Assembly: GCA_946894095.1 (NCBI GenBank)
Contig: OX335649.1
Location: 10,992,001-11,056,000 of the forward strand
Direction: 5' to 3'
Length of the DNA stretch: 64,000 nucleotides
Origin: Incurvaria masculella
Taxonomy: Eukaryota; Arthropoda; Insecta; Lepidoptera; Incurvariidae
Part shown: piece by piece, positions 45,901 to 48,448 of the stretch
Layout: every line of letters begins with the position of its first letter
Position numbering within the stretch: the stretch's first letter is position 1
Made by a program: the position numbers and the translations under genes
The notes under the pieces: generated by a model
The model's input: only the letters and a program-made list of their open reading frames with translations
Database searches by the model: none
Told to the model about the DNA's origin: nothing

Positions 45901-47296
45901 TGTACAAACACGTGAAGTGAATTTCACTACAGGTAAAGGGCCACAACTTCGCCGAATAATGATAAAACAAGATACGGATATCATCGATACGTAATGGACA
46001 GGAGCCGCGCGGGCGATGCGCGGCAGGCGGGAGATGCGACACTCCAGGCGGGCAATGACCGAGCCAACGCATTAAAAAATCAGAGGAACCAACGAACTTA
46101 CAAAACGGTGCAACCGCGATGCGCACTGTGCACTTTTGGTAAGTAAAAGTTGCGCGGCGTATAGCTTTCGATGCAGCTGAATAGAAAATAGTAGTTATGC
46201 TTTAAAATATGTTTTAAATTACGTGCTAGAGAGGTCCGACAGGTGAGTTTTCACATGACAGCCGATTTAGTTACACTCTAAAGGTTCCTGATTTATGTGC
46301 TACAAGTCTTAATATTTTATAGAATAGATCGTTCATTGACTTCGTAAAATTGATTGACACGTGCGTTTTCAATGACGAGGCTGGTCGTTCGTTTCCCATG
46401 GATAACAGTTGATCCCTTTTTCTGTTTAATCGAACCATCGCATTAAAAGAAAAATGGTTAAAGCGACAATGAAATTAATACTATCCCTATTTTCAGCTCA
46501 GCTAAATTTTCAAGTGAATCATGCTCAAAAAGGGAAGGTCCTGGAAGATTCACAGGGAAGGTCTAGTTTCTACTGGAATGCGATATATGTCCAGTCATTC
46601 GTGAACACAATATTTGTTGATAATTTTATGTATTTAATGGATACGACATTACCGTCATCTCATAAATTTGAATTTCAGCGACATCTACATTTGAAGCATT
46701 GTAATCAGATGTTGAAAATAATCTGAAAAAGTATTGGTCGTGACATACGGTCGTGACGACCGAAATTTTTTTTCAGATTATTTTCAACATCTGATTACAA
46801 TGCTTCAAATGTAGATGTCGCTGATATTCAAATTGTTTTTATTATTTTGTATTTTAGAAGTTTTATGCTTTCAAAAAATCATTTGAATAGGATCAAAATA
46901 TTTTCTATGCATTCCCGCGCTGCCGAGTAAAGTTTTTAGTAGTTGATTGAGGAATTCAACTAAAACATTGTGTCAACGACCCATATCGGAAGGTCCGATG
47001 TGTTGCAAGAGTATAGTAAAATCGAGTATTGAAAGCGATCGCTTAGAGTGACACGCGAACTGTGCCACGATAACAAACGCAGGCATGTGACAACAACATG
47101 ACTGGTCGATTTGGCGCCATTTCGAGACGCGCACGCGCAGCACTACACGTGTGTCTTATCGTAAACATTTTCTATGAAAACAAACATCTTATTTGTCGTT
47201 TTCTGACAAAAGCATCTATGTACAGCTTCAAGAATGAGATAAACACGTTTAGGTACCTGTGTCAGCTGCTGGATTTTCCCCTTCCTTTTCGCTCAT
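3801..47296 (-). CDS. lin-28: LIN-28 RNA-binding protein, complete five-exon gene
   Basis: The coding sequence is complement(join(3801..3902,6259..6379,7858..8030,12480..12646,47257..47296)): 603 nt, 200 residues, close to fly (about 195) and human (about 209) LIN28. The N-terminus is Gly-rich (residues 14-34). The cold-shock domain covers about 42-112, with RNP1 KGWGFV at 51-56 and RNP2 VFVHQ at 65-69. A basic linker ([11 protein letters not shown], 117-127) precedes two zinc knuckles: C128, C131, H137, C142 and C151, C154, H159, C164. The first knuckle has the insect spacing C-X2-C-X5-H-X4-C. The tail (168-200) is Ser/Ala/Gly-rich. In known family members LIN-28 binds let-7 precursors and many mRNAs, blocks let-7 maturation and controls developmental timing and stem-cell growth. 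All junctions are GT/AG with matched phases. Intron 1 is about 34.6 kb and full of transposons. Confidence 0.95.
3940..4225 (+). mobile_element. LINE 3' tail debris with GATTT-like and (ATT)n runs
   Basis: Irregular GATTT/AATTTTAT sequence is followed by a short unique stretch, 'gaaataaatcatt', and about nine ATT units (4195-4223). The end resembles the AATAAA plus (ATT)n tail of the CR1-like LINE at 20.1 kb. No coding remnant is visible. It lies in lin-28 intron 4. Confidence 0.35.
4539..4671. mobile_element. Internally deleted copy of the TTAA foldback MITE
   Basis: The left 100 bp matches 2995-3110 almost base for base, then jumps to the right terminus ('attgtatgggtcggaacatcc'). TTAA flanks it on both sides (4535-4538 and 4672-4675). 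The shared termini and TTAA flanks in two copies confirm the element boundaries. The following stretch, 4680-4990, contains nothing I recognise. Confidence 0.8.
4993..5570 (+). mobile_element. tRNA-derived SINE split by a later insertion
   Basis: The 5' end has a pol III box A (TAGCCTAGTGG, 5003-5013) and box B (GGTTCAAATCC, 5046-5056), so it descends from a tRNA. The SINE body runs to about 5278 and its 3' part resumes near 5495 ('cctggaatgtggtgtattgg'). The intervening 5279-5490 begins with ATTTC repeats and is a separate insertion of unknown type. This copy gives the family's 5'-3' orientation. The family has about 13 copies in the window. Confidence 0.8.
5764..6010 (+). repeat. (CCGT)n-bearing interspersed repeat, 5'-truncated copy
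   Basis: It starts in 'cctccgctgtccgtccg', passes 'ctgtatctcatgaac' and 'gaaattttcacag', and ends in the palindrome GCGAGTCCGACTCGC followed by 'acttggccggttttt'. Full copies lie at 22749-23069 and 60437-60757. The usual 'agggttccgtaccc' head is absent here. The class is uncertain: non-autonomous, possibly DNA-type because the head and tail carry inverted AGGGTTCCGTACC sequences. Confidence 0.75.
6259..6379 (-). CDS. lin-28: lin-28 coding exon 4 (two CCHC zinc knuckles)
   Basis: The acceptor is TACTTTCAG and the donor AAG|GTATGTACC. The exon completes R127 and encodes C128-K167. Both zinc knuckles are present: [15 protein letters not shown] and [14 protein letters not shown], separated by the proline-containing linker SIGPQPKR. 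In LIN-28 these knuckles bind the GGAG-type motif of pre-let-7. Phase with exons 3 and 5 is exact. The plus-strand open frame over this exon is an antisense shadow. Confidence 0.95.
6514..6816 (-). CDS. Unidentified 100-codon open frame in lin-28 intron 3
   Basis: The frame opens after TGA (6817-6819) and ends at 6514. The first Met is at 6738, giving 74 residues, or 100 residues without requiring Met. The composition is protein-like, with hydrophobic and acidic clusters such as [17 protein letters not shown] and [18 protein letters not shown], unlike the Lys/Phe/Tyr-rich frames of random AT-rich DNA. I do not recognise the family and assign no function. It has no clear splice partners. It lies between lin-28 exon 4 and the exon 3 relics, so it could be an inserted gene fragment or part of an unrecognised transposon. 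Confidence 0.35.
   Translation of the reverse strand, partial: SNIFFLVPYSQRENILEVFLVAFSFQMIADLDLYLSVTYRDIQFAPNFSYLINYFVLDFADLLDLVCNGRVQVKPNRQINFVFEQNGSVPVEVYNKHLKV
6968..7835 (-). pseudogene. Tandem array of about five decayed lin-28 exon 3 copies
   Basis: Five blocks, at about 7661-7830, 7464-7635, 7284-7440, 7140-7282 and 6968-7121, each repeat the order seen in real exon 3: donor side, a 'gtcgcctccagc'-like core, a 'cgccgagaga'-like core, then 'cattttgatga' at the acceptor side. The block nearest the real exon repeats at about 196-210 bp, the next at about 197, and the farthest ones are shortened. On the minus strand the 7464-7635 block still reads [18 protein letters not shown] before hitting stops. 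The 7661-7830 block reads SVIR and then a stop caused by a missing base, plus a second stop after GSEKGL. None can encode a cold-shock domain. This is repeated local duplication followed by neutral decay. Confidence 0.8.
7858..8030 (-). CDS. lin-28: lin-28 coding exon 3 (second half of the cold-shock domain)
   Basis: The acceptor is TGTTTTCCAG (just above 8030) and the donor CAG|GTATGTG (7857 downward). The exon encodes S70 to I126 plus two bases of R127. It includes [15 protein letters not shown] and [11 protein letters not shown], diagnostic of LIN-28, then a basic stretch, KKRFRKIR, leading to the zinc knuckles. It is the only intact member of a local tandem array; five decayed copies follow downstream. 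The overlapping plus-strand frame (7741-8178) is antisense and spurious. Confidence 0.95.
8060..9300. other. lin-28 intron 2, part with no recognisable feature
   Basis: This is AT-rich sequence without coding signature, structured repeat or element termini that I can identify. The short open frame at 9106-9300 is hydrophobic, of low complexity, and not assignable. Confidence 0.5.
9308..9441. mobile_element. Short MITE with about 28-bp inverted termini
   Basis: The left terminus 'ccgtttccaccacctccagc' (ending near 9336) and right terminus 'ctggaggtggtgaaaacagg' (9412-9441) are inverted. The internal segment 'aagttacctttcggttacac' recurs inverted at 49445-49470, so the family is dispersed. The element abuts the Helitron fragment. 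Confidence 0.5.
9439..9600 (-). pseudogene. Helitron helicase C-terminal fragment
   Basis: The minus strand encodes about 53 residues including [25 protein letters not shown] and AEYNRL. The YVALSR...LDGL arrangement is motif VI of the Pif1-like helicase at the C-terminus of Helitron Rep/helicase proteins, which use it for rolling-circle transposition. Everything upstream is gone: a SINE begins at about 9605, and the downstream side runs into a MITE. It is a dead remnant in lin-28 intron 2. Confidence 0.75.
9605..9953 (-). mobile_element. tRNA-derived SINE, diverged copy
   Basis: The T-run and 'atgtgactggacatagg' mark the 3' end. 'gaaggaattaggtgccacg', 'ccaaccggggtgagctta' and a box B complement 'gatttgaaccc' follow in family order. 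The copy is near full length but diverged from the 36.5- and 53.4-kb copies. It is inserted in the Helitron fragment. Confidence 0.75.
10000..12100. other. lin-28 intron 2, mostly unassigned
   Basis: The only recognisable item is at 10670-10760, where 'aaccgacttcaaaaaagg' heads a member of the dispersed repeat also found at 0.7 and 42.4 kb. The rest (10000-10660 and 10780-12100) shows no gene, RNA or element signature that I can support. Confidence 0.4.
12101..12182. mobile_element. Small MITE, copy of the element at 55.6 kb
   Basis: 'actaagggcatttttcacct' and 'cttggtgaaaaccatgctaa' form imperfect inverted termini. The same termini, with a longer interior, are at 55565-55730. The within-window pair supports a real family. 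Confidence 0.5.
12480..12646 (-). CDS. lin-28: lin-28 coding exon 2 (Gly-rich N-terminus and start of the cold-shock domain)
   Basis: The acceptor is ACGTTGCAG (above 12646) and the donor CATCAG|GTACGTGC. The exon supplies two bases of G14 and 55 codons, S15-Q69. A Gly/Ala-rich stretch is followed by [16 protein letters not shown] and VFVHQ, the RNP1 and RNP2 strands of the cold-shock fold. The long open frames on both strands over this exon (12295-12757) arise from GC richness and are in the wrong frame. Confidence 0.95.
12745..13130 (+). mobile_element. tRNA-derived SINE, degenerate copy
   Basis: 'tacatttcgtcacgaat', 'ggtggccgaagcagcaat' and 'gggaaggtccttgcttggca' appear in family order, with an insertion or divergence in the middle. 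The tRNA-like head is not clear. It lies just upstream of lin-28 exon 2, in intron 1. Confidence 0.6.
13640..13775 (-). mobile_element. tRNA-derived SINE, degenerate internal fragment
   Basis: 'cattgctatttcgaccatc', 'gattcgggcgagctta' and 'tcacatgggttccggtcc' follow the order of the central SINE region but with many substitutions. The stretch 13800-15230 that follows has no recognisable feature beyond AT-rich intron sequence. Confidence 0.5.
15236..15500 (+). repeat. Dispersed repeat, 'cccggctccgctcg' family
   Basis: 'ttactagccgaggaacccgg' and later 'attcatcaaaattggttgag' match 61855-62060 in the same order. A reversed fragment lies at about 20170-20205. The type resembles the short LINE or SINE 3' derivatives widespread in Lepidoptera. 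The class is not certain. Confidence 0.55.
15579..15800 (+). pseudogene. RTE-type LINE 3' fragment
   Basis: The start encodes [15 protein letters not shown], the conserved C-terminal segment of lepidopteran RTE endonuclease/reverse transcriptases. The sequence is closely similar to 30415-30650, but frameshifted. It ends before the TGAC tail, close to the start of the CR1-like element. Confidence 0.8.
15877..17268 (+). CDS. CR1-like LINE ORF1 protein (nucleic-acid chaperone type)
   Basis: I chose the ATG at 15877 ([16 protein letters not shown]) because the frame upstream to 15820 lies in flanking sequence; the result is 463 residues. The N-terminus has a CDKC...SC cysteine pattern that could be a short zinc-binding segment. 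A central charged region ([12 protein letters not shown]) suggests a coiled coil. An Arg/Ser-rich patch ([12 protein letters not shown]) and a Pro-rich stretch follow. The last 110 residues ([18 protein letters not shown] onward) look RRM-like. ORF1 proteins of this group coat the element RNA in the cytoplasm and chaperone target-primed integration. The frame is intact. Its stop overlaps the ORF2 start as ATGA, fitting termination-reinitiation. Confidence 0.8.
   Translation: MKRTPPPPLRRRVPDDINSDVQISENGTCDKCHKIVINELLTFVSCKVDTLPEPDIINICASAYSDEDVETSRRLLLELLGKRTLRKSEGKERKSIQDIIKMLKEHEPEALPVFVARDLNKLPPVTFDHVDVTVFLKDITLLKKDISALKELKQDTPRSDDNLREVRDEIAALKRSINCLAARTSPSKKVVGNSPSSVNSKSNVQKMPKKKLPTDCSPASAQDGRAAREGRAARSRSRSERGVDSPERAAAAGRGSPPPPPLAAPLTNSKPPASNSMNECNYSDVYPLHAQKAQGITSMAQGRTMAEMIKQNSGKKKSDANYNHLTINQTATKNFNEDDWKIVQRKKKKLQKNMRGKAVHDVTHLNFRAADRKISLYVSRVDSQCSEQDICSYVKRKTDVDVTVVKINTYDKNGFNAFKVDVPSNKLKTFLDSELWPDDIVFRRFFEKRRPRSHIDRPPTPSK
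17265..18569 (+). pseudogene. CR1-like LINE ORF2, endonuclease half (broken by a frameshift)
   Basis: This frame encodes the N-terminal AP-like endonuclease that nicks target DNA. Visible motifs are [10 protein letters not shown] (N-terminal Asn), ALQELW (catalytic Glu), [16 protein letters not shown] and [10 protein letters not shown] (catalytic Asp-His). It runs on into the linker before the RT ([19 protein letters not shown]) and then meets TAG at 18567. The natural continuation is in the next frame from about 18551 ([10 protein letters not shown]), so a small deletion broke ORF2. It starts with an ATG overlapping the ORF1 stop. It is otherwise undamaged, so the break is recent. Confidence 0.85.
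18551..20092 (+). pseudogene. CR1-like LINE ORF2, reverse transcriptase half
   Basis: The RT domain is complete and in one frame: [16 protein letters not shown] (RT1), [18 protein letters not shown] (RT2), [47 protein letters not shown], the catalytic SYADDMALL, and [11 protein letters not shown]-terminal region, [21 protein letters not shown], follows. There is no RNase H. The enzyme copies element RNA at the nicked target. It is separated from the endonuclease by the frameshift at about 18550 and so is not translated as one protein here. The last 30 residues are hydrophobic and Asn/Phe-rich and may be past an eroded original stop. Confidence 0.88.
20612..20880 (-). repeat. Dispersed repeat shared with 62.4-62.6 kb
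   Basis: 'gttcgaaagcccatgggc' and 'ggtgtgaaaaagcacctg' recur at 62485-62575 in the same orientation. Both copies give similar minus-strand peptides (AHGLSNF-GGYE). This means a repeat once carried a reading frame, not that a host gene is here. I cannot name the family. The neighbouring 20215-20600 has nothing recognisable. Confidence 0.5.
21066..21610 (+). mobile_element. 545-bp MITE with TTAA target duplication
   Basis: The termini GGTGGCCCAACC and GGTTGGGCCACC are perfect 12-bp inverted repeats flanked by TTAA (21062-21065 and 21611-21614). The internal sequence ('ggaggtggattacgcaatg', 'agctttatttgatcg') is shared with 63249-63690 and, inverted and truncated, 42600-42835. A TTAA duplication suggests piggyBac-type mobilisation. 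There is no coding capacity. Confidence 0.85.
21615..22740. other. lin-28 intron 1, no recognisable feature
   Basis: This AT-rich stretch shows no coding signature, tandem structure or element termini that I can support. Confidence 0.4.
22749..23069 (+). repeat. (CCGT)n-bearing interspersed repeat, full copy
   Basis: The head 'tagggttccgtacccaaagg' folds back on 'aacggaaccctatta'. (CCGT)n follows at 22802-22852, then 'cacagggctgtatctcag' and 'gaaattttcacagagtg'. The tail is 'agtacggaacccttcg', the palindrome GTGCGAGTCCGACTCGCAC and 'ttgaccggttttt'. The head and tail therefore carry inverted AGGGTTCCGTACY. The stretch 23070-23870 beyond it shows no feature I can name. Confidence 0.85.
23880..24085. 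other. GC-rich island in lin-28 intron 1
   Basis: 'ggagggggcggggggagcgg' and 'gccgccgccatcgccgccgc' stand out in AT-rich surroundings. I see no intact splice-flanked reading frame. It could be an internal promoter, a noncoding exon or simple GC-rich repeat. Confidence 0.35.
24545..24680. other. GC-rich, CpG-rich island in lin-28 intron 1
   Basis: This strongly GC-rich stretch contains many CpGs ('tacgtcgcgtcgcccgcgcg'). The overlapping open frames on both strands (24346-24709) result from the base composition. A promoter or alternative first exon is possible but unproven. The flanks, 24090-24540 and 24690-25540, hold nothing else I recognise. Confidence 0.35.
25548..26150 (+). repeat. About 600-bp element with three internal repeats, copy 1
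   Basis: It begins at 'tagtacgagagcggaccg' and runs to about 26150. Inside, 'acgtcatcgagtaacam' occurs three times (about 25581, 25730 and 25861). Each is followed by a block like 'aggttggctg-cc' and 'cctggcacgtt', so the core is a three-unit tandem array of about 130-150 bp. The same unit order and flanks occur inverted at 32720-33312, differing by only a few bases by eye. The shared ends make this a mobile unit. The class is unknown. Confidence 0.75.
26322..27033. mobile_element. 0.7-kb foldback element
   Basis: The arms, about 26322-26577 and 26811-27033, are imperfect inverted repeats starting GTCAGCCCATGCCTAC and containing 'gaggcgcacgcttta' and 'ataataaaataaatcgcc'. The central spacer is about 230 bp and unique. 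There is no coding capacity. The asymmetry of the arms shows separate indels after insertion. Confidence 0.75.
27050..27195 (-). other. Exon-like segment resembling part of lin-28 intron 4
   Basis: The minus strand shows a splice-acceptor-like 'ctctttgtttacag', an open stretch ([13 protein letters not shown]) and 'ttgttgccactggagt'. A related sequence ('catgacagaaaaaatagc', 'cttgttgccactggagta') occurs at 6125-6215 in lin-28 intron 4. It is probably a dispersed repeat and not an exon. Confidence 0.3.
27284..28608 (-). pseudogene. RTE-type LINE, 5'-truncated and frameshifted
   Basis: The minus strand carries the RT region (an RQGDVIS-equivalent block near 27945) through the conserved C-terminus ([15 protein letters not shown] equivalents) to a TGAC-type 3' tail at 27284-27297. 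It is closely similar to the plus-strand copy at 29769-30663. The internal section between the RT and the C-terminal [10 protein letters not shown] region is deleted. Many frameshifts mean no product. It is joined head to head with the plus-strand copy at 28608/28609. Confidence 0.8.
28609..30663 (+). pseudogene. RTE-type LINE interrupted by a jockey-like LINE
   Basis: The plus strand encodes YIEVLRILF and VRQGDVIS (28609-28725), resumes at about 29769 with PKLFTNASE, and continues through [40 protein letters not shown] and [16 protein letters not shown] to a (TGAC)n tail at 30645-30662. These are the RT and C-terminal segments of the lepidopteran RTE clade. The interrupted motif [12 protein letters not shown] locates the insertion precisely. 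Frames are broken in several places, so the copy is inactive. Confidence 0.85.
28726..29768 (-). pseudogene. Jockey-like LINE fragment inserted in the RTE copy
   Basis: A 216-codon open frame (29006-29656) encodes RT motifs: [14 protein letters not shown], the catalytic [31 protein letters not shown] and [16 protein letters not shown]. The order and spacing fit the jockey-like LINE palm and thumb. The 5' RT motifs, endonuclease and ORF1 are missing. The 3' end at 28726-28770 is AATAAA followed by a TTTGATTT-type tail, complement on the plus strand. The insertion splits an RTE reading frame, so it is younger than that copy. Confidence 0.8.
30664..31560 (-). pseudogene. Penelope-like element reverse transcriptase fragment
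   Basis: The minus strand reads [18 protein letters not shown], then [47 protein letters not shown] and [11 protein letters not shown], with YVDD as catalytic centre. After a TAG at about 30949 the frame goes on with [14 protein letters not shown] and [13 protein letters not shown]. This order is diagnostic of Penelope-like RT, an element type related to telomerase. The GIY-YIG endonuclease end is lost where RTE sequence begins at 30663. The single nonsense codon and the truncation make it inactive. Confidence 0.85.
31590..31710 (-). mobile_element. Penelope-like element terminal region
   Basis: 'cagctcgatacgtcggcaaa' and 'gcgtgaaaagccgtaacc' repeat the sequence at 1282-1372. It lies just beyond the N-terminal end of the Penelope-like coding region, as expected for its terminal repeat. 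Confidence 0.55.
31720..32600 (-). pseudogene. Second jockey-like LINE RT fragment, degenerate
   Basis: The minus-strand frame at 32143-32373 contains [14 protein letters not shown] and [19 protein letters not shown], equivalent to the RT motifs FGFR...TTDAI and FCDLSKAFD. Flanking sequence at 32040-32080 and 32450-32560 is consistent with adjoining RT parts in other frames. It is strongly decayed, with many stops. Confidence 0.7.
32720..33312 (-). repeat. About 600-bp element with three internal repeats, copy 2 (inverted)
   Basis: This is the reverse complement of 25548-26150, sharing all three 'acgtcatcgagtaaca' units and both ends. Few differences are visible by eye. Just outside the end, at 33313-33420, is a GC-rich stretch not shared with copy 1, which confirms the boundary at 'tagtacgagagcgg'. 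The minus frame 33238-33444 crosses that boundary and is not a gene. Confidence 0.75.
33430..36480. other. lin-28 intron 1, 3 kb without recognisable features
   Basis: This is AT-rich sequence with scattered short open frames (34006, 34338, 35045) lacking any motif. No repeat or element termini are evident to me. Confidence 0.4.
36491..36893 (-). mobile_element. tRNA-derived SINE, near full-length copy
   Basis: It runs from the T-run and 'tgcgacctgacatggatgg' (3' end) through 'ccaacccgggcgggcttaaa' to the complement of box A ('ccactaggcta') and 'gagccgctc'. It closely matches the 53379-53788 copy, so the family amplified recently. About 400 bp. Confidence 0.85.
36920..38800. other. lin-28 intron 1, no recognisable feature
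   Basis: There is no coding motif, tandem repeat or element end that I can support. The open frame at 38204-38482 shows no known motif. Confidence 0.35.
38808..38912 (+). mobile_element. tRNA-derived SINE, 3' fragment
   Basis: 'ggaaaggtcctgccgtggca', 'attccttcagaaatgccg' and 'gttgggctaatatcataac' match the last quarter of the SINE in the plus orientation. The 5' part is absent. Confidence 0.7.
39088..39259. mobile_element. 172-bp palindromic MITE
   Basis: The arms, 39088-39156 and 39191-39259, are near-perfect inverted repeats (AAGGCTGAGATAAATAGTCG inward to GTGACGTCACTTTG). The spacer is about 34 bp. Each arm contains the palindrome GTGACGTCAC, a CREB-type motif, so the transcript or single strand would fold into a long hairpin. 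Confidence 0.8.
39440..39835 (+). pseudogene. LINE C-terminal fragment
   Basis: The plus frame 39446-39742 includes [31 protein letters not shown] and [15 protein letters not shown]. These form the recurring C-terminal region of lepidopteran LINE reverse transcriptases of the CR1/jockey kind (SHRR-ASL-LFY-YY-G-C--ELA and WN-LPA--FP). Upstream RT motifs are absent. A weaker relative is at 62965-63055. Confidence 0.7.
40027..40200 (+). repeat. (CCGT)n-bearing interspersed repeat, internally deleted copy
   Basis: It has the head 'tttcgtacccaaagggtg', (CCGT)n at 40076-40108, and then skips from 'gaaattttcacaaagtg' directly to 'ttcgagtccgacttccac' and 'ttggccggttttt'. The following 40210-41590 contains nothing I can name. 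Confidence 0.75.
41620..41710. other. GC-rich patch with a poly-G run
   Basis: 'ggcggcgggggtggtggggg' sits in AT-rich DNA. The open frames on both strands here reflect composition only. It is a candidate GC-rich regulatory patch or a simple repeat; I cannot decide. Confidence 0.3.
41848..42098. mobile_element. 251-bp foldback element with about 105-bp arms
   Basis: The arms, 41848-41952 and 41994-42098, are almost perfectly inverted ('aaccgactcc', 'aaagaaaaagcactaaaaag', 'agttacgatttttgttattt', 'gagtcggcgtcagcc'). The loop is about 41 bp. The outer ends, AACCGACT and GAAGTCGGTT, match the head of the dispersed repeat next to it, so it may be a foldback derivative of that family. Confidence 0.85.
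42110..42440 (-). repeat. Repeat of the ACCGACTTCAAAAA family
   Basis: The minus strand starts TTAACCGACTTCAAAAAAGG at about 42437 and continues T-rich and then AT-rich. It shares its head with 10670-10760 and a degenerate version near 900. The 42315-42533 minus frames are repeat-borne. Confidence 0.5.
42600..42835 (-). mobile_element. Truncated copy of the 545-bp TTAA MITE
   Basis: The terminus 'ggcgggaaggcccacc' followed by TTAA (about 42830-42833) and 'cgttgagtaatccacgtcc' are the complement of 21066-21330. A G-run (42797-42809) follows 'cgtttgta' near the end. The other terminus is missing. Confidence 0.65.
43120..43265 (-). mobile_element. tRNA-derived SINE, degenerate fragment
   Basis: 'ataccaggaccattctttc', 'acatgaatggaaaacatgg' and 'gatggttccaatctgggc' keep the family order with heavy divergence. 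Confidence 0.5.
43660..43702 (-). repeat. Terminal fragment of the (CCGT)n-bearing repeat
   Basis: 'aaaccggccaagtgcgagtc' and 'ggactcgcacacaaagggtt' give the tail palindrome only. The rest of the element is missing. 43710-44110 shows nothing further. Confidence 0.7.
44117..45400 (-). mobile_element. mariner transposon with both inverted terminal repeats
   Basis: The left end 'ggttggggaaaaagtttctt' (44120-44139) and the complement of 45371-45397 ('ggtcggggaaaaagtctttt') are about 28-bp inverted repeats. TA dinucleotides lie just outside (44115-44116 and 45401-45402). The length of about 1.28 kb and the single transposase are typical of mariner. The termini have diverged at several positions. 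It lies in lin-28 intron 1 in the same orientation as the gene. Confidence 0.9.
44194..45219 (-). CDS. mariner transposase, full length but first catalytic Asp replaced by Asn
   Basis: The frame is uninterrupted: 341 residues, normal for mariner. The N-terminal paired helix-turn-helix DNA-binding region (about 1-110, including [11 protein letters not shown] and [13 protein letters not shown]) is followed by WVPHEL at 116-121 and the DDE/D domain. The D,D34D triad should lie in [14 protein letters not shown] and [10 protein letters not shown]245 and D280 are present, separated by 34 residues, but residue 153 is Asn (TGNEKW, codon AAT at 44761-44763). Asp would need one base change. The triad binds the metal ions for strand cleavage, so this protein should not cut DNA, though it may still bind the terminal repeats. 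Sequence style is closest to the cecropia/mori-type mariners of moths. Confidence 0.93.
   Translation of the reverse strand: MSESNEEIRYILKFYYKKGKIATQAAKKICDVYGPSAVSVRVAQIWFKRFQSGNFDVKDARRSGRPITDKMDAIFEKVEQDRHISSYDVAEELGIDHKTVLAHLKKTGYTKKLDIWVPHELTERNLMNRVLICDSLLRRNETEPFLKKLITGNEKWITYDKNVRKRSWSKAGQASQTVAKPGLTRNKVMLCVWWDWKGIIHYELLPPGRTIDSELYCEQLMRLKQEVERKRPELINRRGVVFHHDNARPHTSLATQQKLREFGWEVLMHPPYSPDLAPSDFHLFRSLQNSLGSVRLTSREDCQNHLSRYIDQKSQYFYSNGIMSLPTRWQKVIEQNGTYIL
45421..46435. other. lin-28 intron 1, unassigned
   Basis: There is no element termini or coding motif. A modest GC-rich patch at 46010-46060 (gccgcgcgggcgatgcgcgg) underlies the minus open frame at 45896-46126, which I do not regard as a gene. 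Confidence 0.35.
46440..46570 (+). mobile_element. tRNA-derived SINE, degenerate fragment
   Basis: 'tggttaaagcgacaatgaaa' and 'aaaagggaaggtcctggaag' are family blocks. The ends are eroded and the copy abuts the next repeat. Confidence 0.5.
46619..46852. repeat. Inverted dimer of a 130-bp retroposon-like unit
   Basis: The forward unit 46619-46749 matches 50610-50739. It is followed at once by a partial inverted unit, so 46665-46730 and 46767-46834 are arms of a near-perfect hairpin around 'gtcgtgacatacggtcgtga'. Confidence 0.7.
47257..47296 (-). CDS. lin-28: lin-28 coding exon 1 (start codon)
   Basis: The minus strand reads TTACAATGAGC, giving [13 protein letters not shown] plus the first base of G14, then the donor CAG|GTACCT. 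The phase joins exactly to exon 2 (G|GT). An in-frame TGA lies 12 nt upstream of the ATG, so no longer N-terminus is possible in this exon. A at -3 favours initiation. The short first exon followed by a very long intron explains why it has no notable open frame of its own. Confidence 0.85.
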
Positions 47297-47460
47297 TGTA
47301 ACAAATCACAAACGGGGTGTATCACCTTCTCAAAATATCCATAGTTAACTTTTGCTTAACAACGGATCGGAGGCACTTCAACTCGAAACTGTCGACGCGG
47401 TACGTATTTTCAAGCACACAAAATTCACACAAATTTTAGAATATTTCAATGGCAATTAAG
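47297..47460 (-). other. Probable lin-28 5' UTR with a six-codon upstream ORF
   Basis: Directly upstream of exon 1 the minus strand has ATGGATATTTTGAGAAGGTGA (47322-47342), an upstream ORF of six residues ending 26 nt before the lin-28 ATG. Whether this is transcribed depends on the TSS, which I cannot see. A short uORF so close would be expected to dampen initiation. Confidence 0.45.
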
Positions 47461-47760
47461 TACGTAATTGGTAGATGTTCGTTGTGGATGCGCGGTGCGG
47501 CGATGCGTTGAGGGAACACGCGGCCGGTGCATGGAGTGCGCGCGCATGCATTGGAAATAAATGTAAGATCCAGCGCCCGCGCCGCCACGTCGCCTCCGCG
47601 CGCCGCCACAGCCCCGCGCCTCCGTCGCGCCGCTAGACTCCCTTCCCGGATATCGTCAAGTCGTTTTTAAAATAGAGAACCGCACCACAAAACGCGCGCC
47701 GCGCCACCTCGCGCCGCACCGACGGCGACCGGCAGTTTGTATTTTGGCTTTTTTTCTTTC
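47460..47760 (-). promoter_or_regulatory. GC-rich putative lin-28 promoter region
   Basis: About 165-465 bp upstream of the lin-28 start codon the DNA becomes strongly GC- and CpG-rich ('cgtcgcctccgcgcgccgcc', 'aaacgcgcgccgcgccacct'), in contrast to its AT-rich surroundings. Position and composition suit a TATA-less housekeeping or developmental promoter. I do not see an unambiguous TATA box or initiator. Confidence 0.5.
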
Positions 47761-47769
47761 CACCGTGAG

Positions 47770-48440
47770 CCTACTCGGTACACAATTTGGTCAGGTTCCC
47801 GGCAGTCCCTTCCGAAGGATGCAGAGTGAACGGCACGCACTACCTAACTAGTCAATGCTCCTATAAATACTGACTAAAAACTTGAGAAAAAAAAGGTTTA
47901 TCTTTCAACACCCGCCTAGGACTGTAGTCAGTGGGTTGTGTCTTAATACTTTGAGCGTTTTGCCTTTTATTTTTAATAATGCATTATCCACCATTGCAAG
48001 TAACAAAAATCAAACAATTACTCAGGCCGGAGTGCACGACGCTTCGTAAAATGTTATCCGTTACTGATTACATTTGACGATGATGTGACGGCTAATCGCC
48101 CATCATATGAAATTGCGTTGCACGTAACATATTTTCGTCAAAGTTAGCTTGCCAGGAGTCAGACCACAAATAGTCCCTCGATACAATCGGAAAAAAATGT
48201 TTGCTGTATGGCAACTCTTAGCACCGCCTGAGCTAACATAGTACTGCCCTTCTCTCACAGTACATAAACAGAAAGGGACAGGCACAATTGAAGCACCATC
48301 TAGCGTCAACCATTCGTACTAACAAACAAAACAGTTGCTCCTGGAGCCGCGGGGTGGCGCTACTAGCGCCCAATATGTCGGCTTGCTATCAGCTGTTGGT
48401 AGCACCACAGATTACATAGATTTGGCGCCGAAATTTTTAA
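47770..48440. other. Upstream flank of lin-28, unassigned
   Basis: No gene is recognisable. 48406-48449 holds a short inverted repeat (CCACAGATTA / TAATCTGTGG). Any upstream enhancer cannot be identified by eye. Confidence 0.35.
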
Positions 48441-48448
48441 TCTGTGGA

